64,000 nt of DNA from contig JAVMKO010000001.1 in NCBI GenBank assembly GCA_032164245.1, forward strand, positions 16,281,603 through 16,345,602, written 5' to 3'. Source of the DNA: Sternotherus odoratus. Taxonomy: Eukaryota > Chordata > Testudines > Kinosternidae. The number at the start of each line of letters is the position of its first letter. Within the stretch, counting starts at the first letter, position 1. The notes beneath the pieces were generated by a model, which worked only from the letters and a program-made list of their open reading frames with translations, was not told the origin of the DNA and did not search any database. Below are positions 1 through 10,539 of this stretch, in pieces. The position numbers and the translations under genes were made by a program.

Positions 1-3000
1 TACAGAGTTCCCCCTTTCATAAATTCATCATTAAGGGGAGAAAACCAAAAATGGAAAGCTATAGATTTTCCAGCTTTTGGTTTTTGGTTGAAAGCTGACT
101 GACAAATTAAAAAACTTCAGTCCAAATGAGCATTTTTTGCCAAAGACTTAATTTCAATCCAAAAGCCATTTTTGTGTGTGAAATAAAACTACATGTGAAA
201 TAAATAAAAATCTCTATTCCACATGCAGGCTACCTGACGATTGAGTCTGGAAACATAGACGTAAGAAGATGTTCCATGCCTCTTTCTTTCCCCCTGAAGC
301 AAGTGGGTGGAACAAGGATGGAAATGGCTGAATCTTTTGATTCACCCACTCTCCCCCCTGCATCCACAATCACAGCTGATCTGACATTGCAGGTGGTGTA
401 ATTCACTGCTGGAATAGTTAGCAGCAGTCACTACCCCCAACAGAAATTTACTACCCATCCAGAGAGAAAGGAGGAAGCAGGAGTGGAACTGTGACAAAAA
501 TGTCCATCAAAAGTCATGATGTCTCTAGGAGCTTCTGGTAGGGTGGTGCAATTTATGCTCAATTTATCCTATGCTCAGGACTGTACATAGACTCACAGTC
601 TACCTGTGAGAGAATCCACTGAAACTCCAGCAAAACAGACACTGAAATAAGAAGCTTGTGTTAGCCTGTAACATTGCCTCCCATCACGTGAGATACAGTT
701 ACAGATCAGAAAGTGGCTGAAATAGGATGAGAAAATGTTCAACACTAACGTGGTTGTTCTCTGAGAAGCCTTGCATTTGACCTTTAGTCACAAATATGCC
801 ACTTACACGGACTGAGTTACTGCCAGAAAATGTAAACACTCTTTGTCCCTGCTCCTAGGTTCTAGAGTAAATAAAAGTAACAGTTTCATGCCCAACCGGT
901 TGTCATTATGAGGTAGGGGGTAGTTTGCTTTTTAATATTACATGTTAGTTTATTTAGCTGCAGTTTTACCCAGCTGTTTTCTGACAGTTAACACCTGTAG
1001 ATGTGCACAAGATAATCCCAGTGTTTTAGTTATCAGGAGGAGCTTCCTAATGTTCATCTTTCTGAAGAGATATTGAAATCCTCACCACACGTGCTCAGTA
1101 TCCTATGACACTTTTTGGATGAATAAAACCATAGTACCGGATGTCCTAGCTACATTTTCATTTAGGAAATGACATTTTGCTACCTAAAATTACTCCTGCC
1201 ATCTTCAGTAGATACAGAATTCTTCAGTTCCTGCCCTAAATTATTAGATATTAGAACTGTAAGACAGAGGTGGCTCCCTGTGTGTTTGAACCTTTTGGGG
1301 ACATAAGCGCTCAAGATACTAACTATTTTTATATTATTATATCCTCAGTTTTTAGAAGTGGTTCCAAACTGGAGCCTCAGATGTGATCCACATGAGCATA
1401 CACCCACGCAGCACAATTCAGACTGAATTTCAGAACAGGAAACTACCTTGTGAGTTGAGTTTCGAGTTGGATCCAAAAGGAGAAAGCGCATATTTTCCAG
1501 ACCTATTTTGACATAGCTGAGCACGGACTGAAGTCTCTTGTGAATAACTGGTTTTGAGAAATTTCCCCAAGTTTAGGCAGAGATCTCTCGAGCAGCTCAG
1601 AAGATTTCAGTGACCTAGAACCCAAATCTGATTTATAGACCAAGTTTTGTCACAAACCCAGATTTAACCCCTAGTCCAGATATCTCCCTGAATACCATCA
1701 TCTTGGCGTGACTAATTACTATTAATATGCTGGTTTTACAGTAAAAATATGGATTTACAGAGCTCCCTAATTCTTCCTCCCCCCCTCTCCCCCCATATCT
1801 CTGTTTCTGCTTAAGGCAAAGTTGTCAGATAATGATGTGAAATGGTTACATTGAACAGACTGAATGTCAGTGTCAAAATATGGAACCTGACCTGGGTTTG
1901 CAATGGGACACCCATTACAAGCACACTTATCTATCCTTTTGACGTTCAGTATCTCTTGGCATGATTCATAGTTATAATCAGAATAAGTAAATACGCCTCT
2001 TATGATCCCCATGAGTTGTTGTACAGGGCAGAAATGTTAAATGGCAGAGTTTGGACAGCTCTGTTTTGAGTTTGTTCAGTATTAACTTAACCTGTACTGC
2101 CAGAAACACTATAAATCCATCTCATTCAATTTCATATGTCTCCTTTCAATTGCTGGGACCTCCTAAAGGTCAGCGTGGACAAACTTGTCCAGAAAAAGAT
2201 TGCCCTTTCTTACATCCAGGATGGGGAATGAGATGTGGGAATAGCAGTAGACACCAGGAAAGACAGCCACGACTCACACACCAGGTAAAATATGGATTCC
2301 ATTTTTTTCCAGTAGCACATTTACTGAAAACACAAAATAACCTGTGTCGCACAATCACTGTTAACTATTTAGGTGTGTTACAATAAAATGCAGCACAGGA
2401 AATTATCACAGATAGGCTGGACAGAATACTAGAAGAATAGATTCTATGAAATAATCTTGTTACAGTAGGGGTTGAACTTGATGATGCCCAAGTGAGGGTC
2501 ACGTTATCAGCTTCTGGAGAAACTGAAGACTGTGTTTAATTTGTATATAATGGAACTGACTTATCTTTAACATGGCAGGGCAATCCACTGAGGATACTCT
2601 CTCTCCAGTGGTTCCTCTTGATCCCAGGTGAGCATTGCATGCTGGGACTATTAGTATGACCCACAGATACTAAAGACTGGGATAGTGGGGAGGCTTCAGT
2701 CCAAGATTGAACCATATTTCAGAATTCTGTGGGTCAGTCCGTGGGCTCACAGGTCACAGTAACTAATAGATTTTAAGCACTTGCCTAGTAGATCTTAGCC
2801 TTCTATACATTTTATGGTGCTGATTTTTCTCTTGCACTGGTGTGAATCAGTAGTCATTCCTGTGAAGTGTATTGCTTTAAAACTTGCGGAGATAAAAAGA
2901 GAATCAGAACCTATGATTCGGTTATAAATTTAACATTCAAATATACAACATTACTGTGTAACAAGTCGACCGTCTGCATTTGCCTGGAAGCTATTTTGTA

Positions 3001-5436
3001 TAAAGAAGGAAGCCTCATAAACATAAACAGACGAAGAGCCAAATAATGTTGTGTTTGGTTACAAATTGCCTTGTCATAGCATTTAGTGATTTGCCCTGTA
3101 GTGCCTTGCAATAAATCCAGCAATTCCATTTCAGAACCCAAACTAACTTTCAAATGAAACGAAGTGCACATTCTTAGTGCCAAAACTAGCTAGCAAGTAT
3201 AAGTCTTTTGTATTTATTAGGGCAATTTTCACAGTGCATTGCCAGTATAATAATGCTTACTACAGTAGATGTTAGTGCCCTTTTTCATTCCAAAGTAATA
3301 GACTCTTTAGCCTTCTGATTCCCTGGACATTTTCTCTAGAGTAATTTTGGTGAAATTACTGAAGTGGAACCATTAAATACAAGTTCCTCTAGCTTAGCGA
3401 TCAGCTCCCATTTATATCCCTTTAAATGATTGACTCCTTCAAGACTAGAATCCTCTCAGTTTAATCAGCTGAAATAAACTAGGCGGGAAAAAAAAAGTGG
3501 CTTATTTTCCAGAGAGTCTTTGTTTGAGATGGCTGCACCGAAAAAATTAAAATGAAACTTTTCCAACCACTGTTTTTAATAGGATCCTGTGAATATGCAG
3601 CAGTCAGAATAGTTACACAGCTCCATTCTAATTCAACTATCTGTGCTGGGCTAGAGGAATGAGGACATCCCATCTTTGAGTTGTAATTGGAAAAGGCATT
3701 TGTTTATATTGATTCAGCTTTTAGAACTCCATTCAACCTCTCTCCAAGCACTCATCTCGGAGCAGTCAAAATCTAGTCTGAATGACCTTGAGCAAGTCAT
3801 TTGATCACTCTCTGCCTTGGTTCGCCGTCTGTACCATAGGGATAAGAATACTACCTTTGTCTTATCTATTTAAATTATGAACCCTTTGGGAATGAGACTT
3901 TCTCCCTTTATGTGTTTATACAGTATAAAGCACAAGGGGTGTCAATCTGAAATGAGGCCAGTAGCCAATTTTATAATAGAAATAATAATCAACAGCAGCA
4001 GCTTGGGATGAAATTATTATATGAATTCATTTCCATGATAAAATCTGCGAAACACTTGGCGTTCAAGACCATTTTTATGGATACCATTGGATCAGCCAAG
4101 TACTTGGAAATAAAGATAATATACACACGATTCATAGAAAAGTCCACTTGGAAAATATTGATGGAGTGGGGTTGCTATTCACTATTCAACCATCTCTAGC
4201 TAGCAAGAGAGAAAGTTGTAAATGTTTGAGTTTCTGATTGCTCTGATGTATAAACATAAAAATACCCATTAAATGAAATTAAAAGGCAAGATAACCTAGA
4301 AAGAGTAGAGGAAAAAAACCCATAATTCTGTCATAAAAAATAACCAACCTTCAGTTTTGTTCTGACATTGTGTGATTGAAACCCCTTTTTTCCATACCAC
4401 ACAAGTAGCATTTTGTGATTCTTGAAACATGGAATGCAGTCATCAGACAGTTTTGACATCTGCTCAGACCTAAAAAGTCTCCCTCTCATTCAGCCCTGTT
4501 AAAAAAATATCCACAGAAACAATTTCTGCAAGGAAAGCCAATGCTCTGGCATGTATTAACAAAGGACCAATTCTTTAGACTGCTGGCAAGAAGACTATCC
4601 CCCAGCAAATTCCTTCTCCTCAAACTTGTTTAAACATGCATCTGGAAAACTTGATAAGAGCACAGTCCTTGATAAGATGCTTGCACTGGTGATCAACAAA
4701 TGAACAGAATTGTGTGTCAAAATAGATATTATTTAGTATAGTTGGCCTCCGGTTTGGGTTTAGGATTCCTTCACTCCGATCAGAGGTTGGATTTAACTCC
4801 AGTAAAGCTAGGAATATCTTGTTCTTTTCTATTCAGCATAGTCTTTGACTCATAGAGAACAAAGTTTCTATTAGGTGAAGGCAAAGGCCTCATGGGTGAG
4901 AAATTCATTACAAACACTCCAGAACAGTATGTTGCAAACCTGTGGTGAAAAAAGTACTTTGGCTCTGATTAACAAAAATGACAAAAATAACATCGGCTCT
5001 GAGTCTGGCAAGTTCCCACTGAGCCAAAATACCTTCCTAGTCAAAATCAAGTATGGGCCTCAACAGCTGGCCCATGCCTATGACAATAAGATAAATTTGT
5101 GTCTTAGTATCATGTATCTGTATTATACTAAAGACACCATTGTTCTAGACACTGCTCAAATGTAATTTAAAAAAAGCAATCCCTGCCTCAAAGAGTTTAC
5201 AATTTTGGAATAGGACAAGAGATTCCTGCATTGGCACCTTTATGCCAATTAAAAGGACATAAAGCTTCTTTCTAAGGGCCATCTTGCAGGCCCTGGCTGG
5301 CAGACAGTTCATGGCACGGTAGTGACTGAGGGGTGGAGGGAATATGCATGACAGGGGTGTTGAAGCAGCTTGCAACACTACACTGATCATGGACAATGCT
5401 GGGGTCCATGGGATGGCCCTGGGAGACTCCTGTACC
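1..5436. other. Unique AT-rich non-coding DNA
   Basis: Apart from the MIR-like stretch listed separately I see no gene or mobile element here. The open frames are short (60-111 codons), occur on both strands, overlap each other and show no recognisable motif. The region is plausibly intergenic or intronic. Confidence 0.6.
3775..3940 (+). repeat. MIR-like (CORE-SINE type) fragment
   Basis: The sequence reads like the middle and 3' part of a MIR-type tRNA-derived SINE: TGACCTTGAGCAAGTCATTT, then a C/T-rich stretch and an A/G-rich stretch matching the SINE block 'cctc-agtttcc-atctgtaaa-tgggataa-aata', then a degenerate tail ending near the TATAAAGCACAAG words. It is highly diverged, as expected of an ancient amniote SINE. 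Assignment is from remembered MIR features, not an alignment. Confidence 0.55.
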
Positions 5437-5702
5437 TTAGGGTATATCTACACAGCAAAATCTGAATACAAACTAACTTGCTTGAGGAGGCATGATCCAG
5501 CTAAAGCAAGTAACAACAGCAGTGAATAATAATAGCAGTGAAGTCAGGGCTTCAGCACTGGGCACATACTAGGCTCTTAGCACTGACTGCACTCTCTTCT
5601 CTGCTATTGTTATATGCATTAGCTGAATTCAAGCTAGCTGGTATAGGCTCGCCTGCTCACAGCTTTTCTTTGCAGACATCTATATATATAAAAGTCAAGT
5701 GG

Positions 5703-5752
5703 TGTATGTATGTATGTATGTATGTGTGTATGTATGTATGTACGTATGTATG
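5703..5752 (+). repeat. (TGTA)n microsatellite inside the Helitron
   Basis: About twelve TGTA/TGTG/CGTA units lie just inside the Helitron 5' end. The length is probably polymorphic. Confidence 0.9.
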
Positions 5753-5984
5753 ACAGCGAACTCCTCCCTCACCGTTTGAGTCAGAGACTTGAAATTTGGT
5801 ACAGTGAGGGGTCTTGGGGTCTAGATGCTGGTAAGGGTCGAAAAAATTCGGATGTCACCTCTGACGCCCCCCAGGGGTGAAAGTCTTTCAGGGCCAATCA
5901 CATCGGCTGGGCGGTTAGGTGGTGATGATGTCATAATACCCCCCTCCAACAGACACCTCACTCGCTCAGCTCATCCCTCCCTCC

Positions 5985-6400
5985 TCCCAACGGAACCCCG
6001 GAGATCCCTCAGTTCTCTGCCCCTCCCCCGTCCCAATGGAACCCCGGAGATCCCTCAGTTCTCTGCCCCTCCCCCTCCCAACGGAACCCCGGAGATCCCT
6101 CAGCTCTCTGCCCCTCCCCCCTCCCAACGGAACCCCGGAGATCCCTCAGCTCTCTGCCCCTCTCCCCTCCCAACGGAACCCCGGAGATCCCTCAGTTCTC
6201 TGCCCCTCCCCCCTCCCAACGGAACCCCGGAGATCCCACAGTTCTCTGCCCCTCCCCCCTCCCAACGGAACCCCGGAGATCCCTCAGCTCTCTGCCCCTC
6301 CCCCCTCCCAACGGAACCCCGGAGATCCCTCAGTTCTCTGCCCCTCCCACCTCCCAACAGAACCCCGGGATCCATCAGCTGTGTGCCCCCCCCCACCTGC
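5985..6400 (+). repeat. 46-bp C-rich minisatellite (about nine units)
   Basis: The anchor GGAACCCCGGAGATCC recurs at 5992, 6038, 6083, 6129, 6175, 6221, 6267 and 6313, with a variant at 6359, giving a spacing of 46 bp (once 45). Units differ by a few substitutions. Because 46 is not a multiple of three, the frames rotate and produce Pro/Ser/Leu-rich open frames with a 138-bp super-period in all plus frames. I read these as artefacts rather than a protein. Confidence 0.92.
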
Positions 6401-6439
6401 GAAGGTCCCCGGAATCCCTCGGCTCTGGGCCCCCCCCTG

Positions 6440-6672
6440 CGATGGATCCCAGTTGGGTTTGGTGGGACGGTAAGTGATTTGGGGGTGTTGGGTTCGGTCA
6501 GGGGGTGAGGTGGGGGAGTCGGGTTTGGTTGGGGGGGGTCAGGTGGGGGTGTCGGGTTCGGTCGGGGGGTAAGTGAGCCGGGGGGTGTCGGGGTTGGTCT
6601 GGGGGGGTGGGAAGGTGTCGGGGTGGGTGAGGGGTGAGGTGTGGGTGTTGGGGTTGGTCAGGGGGTGTCAGC
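6440..6672 (+). repeat. G-rich degenerate repeat with quadruplex potential
   Basis: The plus strand has many runs of five or more G separated by words such as TGTCGGGTTCGGTC and TGTTGGGGTTGGTC. It follows directly after the C-rich minisatellite, so the Helitron switches from C-rich to G-rich on one strand. Multiple closely spaced G-tracts satisfy the usual G-quadruplex pattern. Confidence 0.8.
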
Positions 6673-6835
6673 TGTCTGCCCCCTCCCCACCTCCGACTGA
6701 CCCGAGCAACGCCGGGCACTTATGCTAGTACTCTTATACAGACCCTCAGAATTCTGAAGGCCCTGAAACAGCCCAGCATCAGAAAGGTGCAAAGTTGCTT
6801 AAAGTCACCATAACCATCCTCACCCTCATAATCCT

Positions 6836-8170
6836 CTTCATAGATTCCAAGGCTGGAAGGGACCACTGTTATCATCTAGTCTGATTTCCTATAGAGCACA
6901 GGTCAGAGAACCCCTCTAAAATAATTCCTAGAGTATATCTTTTAGGGAAAAAAATCCAGCCTTGATTTAAAAATTGCCCACGATGGGGAATCCCTCCTAA
7001 GCTGATACCTGAGAAGTTGTTCCAATGGTTTACTACCCTCACTGTTAAAAATGTGTCCCTTATTTTTAGTCTGAATGTGCCCATCTTCGATTTCCAGCCT
7101 TTGCTTCATGTTTTAACTTTCTCTGCTACATTGACAAGGCCACTATCAAATATCTGTTCCCTAGGCAGGAACTCAAACTGTAATCAAACCACTCCTTAAC
7201 CTTATCTTTGTTAAGCTAAATAGATTGAGCTCCCTGAGTCTGTCGCTACAAGGCAGGTTTTCAACTCCTTTAATCATTCTCGTGCTTCTTTAAGCACATT
7301 CCAATTTATCACCCTCTTTCTTGAACTGTGGACACCAGAGCTGGACACAGTATTCCAGCAGTAGTTGCACTAGCCCCAAATACAGATGTAAAGTAACCTC
7401 TCTACTCCTACTCAAGATTCCTCGGTTTATGCATCCAAGGATCGCAATAGCTCTTTCGGACACAGTGTCACATTGGAAGCTCTTGTTCAGCTGATTATCC
7501 ATCATGACCCTCAAATCTTTTTCAGAGTCACTTATTGCCAGAATACAGTCCCCCATCCTGTATGTATGTCCTACATTCTTTGTTCCTGATGCATAATACT
7601 GAAACACATATTGTTGGCATGCACCCAGCTTAGCAAACAATTCAGATCACCGAGACAGTGACTTGTCCTCTGCATTATTCACTCCTTCCCCAATTTTTGT
7701 GTCACCTACATTTTGTTTCTTTCAGGTCACTGAAACAAAATGTTAAATAGTGTAGGGACAAGAACTGATCCCTGTGGGGCACCATTAGAAACACACACAC
7801 TGATGATTCCCCTTTTACAATTACATCTTGAGACCAATCAGTTAGCCAACTTTTAACCCATTTAATGTGTGCTGTGTTAATTTTTATATCGTCCTAGTGT
7901 TTTAACCAAGTCAAACACCTTACAGAAACCTAAGTCTATTTCACCAACATCATTACCGTATCAATCCAACTTGTAATCACATCAAAAAAGATATCTAGTT
8001 AGTTTGATGGGAGCCATTGTCCATAAACCCATGTTGATTGGCATTAATTATATTACCTTCCTTTAACTCTTTATGAATCCAGCCCTGTATCAGCCTTTCC
8101 ATTACCTTGCCCAGCATCTTGGTCAGGATTGATTGGGCTGTGAGTTCTGTGTTGTACTTCTCAGAGGTGC
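6836..8170 (-). mobile_element. CR1 LINE, 3' half, degenerate
   Basis: Read on the minus strand, the element ends at 6836 with a CR1-type tail (GGTCCCTTCCAGCCTTGGAATCTATGAA region). At 7290-7640 it retains the end of the reverse transcriptase ORF, with the LEYCVQLWCPQFK motif characteristic of the CR1 C-terminal domain preceded by SDSEKDLRVMMDNQL. At 7995-8150 a more upstream RT block reads LGKVMERLIQGWIHKELKEG and HGFM. Between these (7640-7990) the frame is broken by stops and indels. It is 5'-truncated and not functional. The nearby Helitron and hAT insertions lie outside it. Confidence 0.85.
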
Positions 8171-8489
8171 ACTGTAGAAACTTAGCCACGGAGAACAAAT
8201 AATCAAGGGGGATGGACAAAATAAAAGTGAACTGATCACAGTTGTATAACAGATAGCAGTCACAGCAAATCCACATCCTAGCCAATAAGCCCTCAGCATT
8301 TCAGTATGGGAGAATTTATTTTAAAATAACATCAAAGTTGAAAAATTACTGAAAGAAACCCTCAGAATGTATTATTTAGAATGATATATACAGGGCACAA
8401 ATTCTGCCAGAACTGCCCAGACCAGAACTCCGGTAAATATTTTCAACCCCCTGGAGTTTTCAGAACATGTTTGGGGCATGGAGTGTGGG

Positions 8490-9424
8490 TAGGCTGACCA
8501 TATTTCCTTGTGACAAAAACGGGACATTGGGATGGCAAAAACGGGACGGGGTTATAACTCCCTTCAGACCCCAAATATAACCCTACAACGCCCCCCCCCC
8601 CATCCATAAAGTCACCAATACCCAACCCTCACATAACCACCTCCAGGCCCCCCAACACCATCCCACTACCAACCCCCCAGCCCCTCGCACCCCCCCAGCC
8701 TTCCCTACACAACCTCTCCCCATAGCCCCCCACTAGCAACCAATACACCCCCCCAGACCTCCCCAATGGCCTCAAAACACAGCCCCACCCCCCCACAGCC
8801 TCCCACCTCCCCTATGACCCCCCAGCTCATCCCACCCCTGCAGGCCCCGCCGCTGCGCCCCCCTCCCCAGCCACCACCTGCGCTGGGCTCTGCATTTCCT
8901 CCATGTGGGGAGGGGGGACAGGGGGAGCGAGGCACCAGACAGCCCCTGCCCAGCCAGCAGCCCCACTCCTCAGCCCCAACCTATGCTGGGCTCAGCGTTT
9001 CCTCCACGTGGGGAGGGGGGCAGGAGTGAGGCACCAGGCAGCCCCTGCCCGGCCAGGAGCTCCACTCTGCCATTGCGCCAGGCTCTGCTGTAACTGGCTT
9101 GCGCGACACATGGGGGTGGCCCAGCCAGTCGCGCCGCTGCTCAGCTGCGGGCACGCGACACGTGGGGGCGGTCCAGCCAATCGCGCCGCGCGGGCTCTGC
9201 AGCGGCTGTGGCGGAGGGGAGGGGGGAGCAGGCCGGGGAGGGGAAGGGACTGAAGGGCTGTGGGAGGAGGCAGGACCCGGCTGTGGGTCCCTGAAATAAG
9301 CCGCGTCCCATTTTTTTTACGAAAAACGGGACAAATTTGATATTTTTATTAAAAAGATGGGACGGTCAGAAAATATGTAAAAAACGGGACTGTCCCATTC
9401 AAAACGGGACATATGGTCAGCCTA
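8490..9424. mobile_element. Non-autonomous hAT-type element with GC-rich core
   Basis: The terminal inverted repeats are TAGGCTGACCATAT at 8490-8503 and its exact complement at 9411-9424. They are flanked by an 8-bp near-duplication, AGTGTGGG (8482-8489) and TGTGTGGG (9425-9432), one mismatch, as expected of hAT transposition. Subterminal copies of AAAACGGGAC appear twice near the left end and three times near the right end. The core (about 8580-9300) is strongly GC-rich, with a duplicated block of about 102 bp period (GCTGGGCTC at 8882 and 8984) and CpG-rich sequence. No transposase frame is present; the proline-rich open frames there are compositional. Confidence 0.8.
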
Positions 9425-9432
9425 TGTGTGGG

Positions 9433-10440
9433 GCTCCGGGAAATCCTCTGAGAATTTAAGCCCTAGATAATGAAAAAACTGCCTTAGACTTAAAGTATAA
9501 AATAGATGAATAGAAGCTCTGTACCATGGATGTTTTGAACATTTTTTTTCCATAAAACTATGTTAACATATGTTCTGTAATTAATGCCACATAGGATTCA
9601 AATACGGACTATAAGATGGATTGTAATTATGTCTATCCCAGTCTAACTACTTTCTCAGCAAACAAAAGTTTGTGTTTAATAGTTACAATCCCAACTCACA
9701 TTATTACATAAATATTTTCCAACAGCTAAAGCCCTAATTACCCAAAACTCAATTCTAATATTTTCGGTTCTTGTTTGAGAATGTTATCCATATGAAATAA
9801 ATTATACAACAAATCCTCTAAACTGATTCGCTGGGAAGGTTAAAGTAGCACATCAGCTCACTATCAGTCCACTACTTTGTCTTCAGCTTTCCCCATGGAA
9901 TTGCACGCTTCGCTTTGAACATCTTGTTTTAATAAGTAGATTTATCTCAGAAGGGTAGATTTGAAATGGACTGAAAAAGAATCATATGAGAACCTGACAA
10001 ACTGCTTCCCACAGTCCAATTTGTGCAAAAGGGGTTGGGGGAAGATTATGGGTTTTATGATAAAATGCATTAAATTTACCAGTCTTAGACATTAGATAAT
10101 AAAATTTTCAAATAGGGGGCCATTGCCAGCTCATGCCATGTTGGCCATGGCAAGCATTTTAAATAACACTGTCATACTCAGCAGATAATATTGTTTTATA
10201 GTTGGCCATACAAGGGATGTATTTTTGGCTTTGCTTCTGTGTGACCTTAAAATTGGAGTAAGGACACATTATGTATTAATATTGATTGTTGGTGTAGTCT
10301 TGGAAGAATTTAATCACATTTCTCTTTTGCTTTCAAATGTTTCTTTTGTTCCATGTAAGCTTCTTGGTGATTGGATAATGATAACAGTACACAGTTGCAA
10401 AATATAATAGATTACTATTGGCTATTATTAGAGCTTTAAA
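9433..10440. other. Unique AT-rich non-coding DNA
   Basis: No repeat or coding signal was recognised. A single 60-codon open frame at 10225-10407 has no motif. Confidence 0.5.
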
Positions 10441-10539
10441 CACATCAAAAAGAAACGAGCTCATTCAAGAGCTAGGTCCATCAACAGACTGGTCCCATTT
10501 TTCTACTGACTGGGGTTAAGTGTCATGCCATTTGTCAGG

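Larger units (their letters stand above)
5679..6728 (+). mobile_element. Non-autonomous Helitron, both ends intact
   Basis: This 1,050-bp element begins TCTATATATATAAAAG and ends CTAG, preceded by a short GC-rich hairpin at 6701-6716 (CCCGAGCAACGCCGGG; CCCG/CGGG and GC/GC pairs around AAC) placed 12 bp before the terminus. Those are the hallmarks of Helitrons: 5' TC, 3' CTRR, subterminal hairpin, no target duplication. It sits between A (5678) and T (6729), the expected AT target. It has no Rep/helicase ORF, so it needs a partner in trans. Inside are a TGTA microsatellite, a C-rich 46-bp minisatellite and a G-rich block. Long open frames across 5825-6508 are products of the minisatellite. Confidence 0.85.
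5437..6736. mobile_element. Harbinger-like MITE with TTA duplications, interrupted by a Helitron
   Basis: The left end is TTA (5437-5439) followed by GGGTATATCTACACAGC. The right end is GCAGACA (to 5678), then, after the Helitron, TACTC (6729-6733) and TTA (6734-6736). With the Helitron removed, the right terminus reads GCAGACATACTC, which is the imperfect inverse of the left terminus (GGGTATATCTACACAGC against GAGTATGTCTGC). The restored MITE would be about 244 bp (5440-5678 plus 6729-6733). TTA target duplications and these ends fit PIF/Harbinger-type MITEs. There is no coding capacity. Two further family-like members are at 46715 and 59850. Confidence 0.7.

Noticed and set aside
5825..6508. 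227-codon Pro/Ser/Leu-rich open frame
   Set aside because: It runs through the 46-bp minisatellite; similar frames occur in another plus frame and on the minus strand. The length comes from lack of stops in C-rich repeats.
8766..9299. Overlapping proline- and glycine-rich frames on both strands
   Set aside because: All lie inside the GC-rich core of the hAT-type element and have no domain or consistent start.
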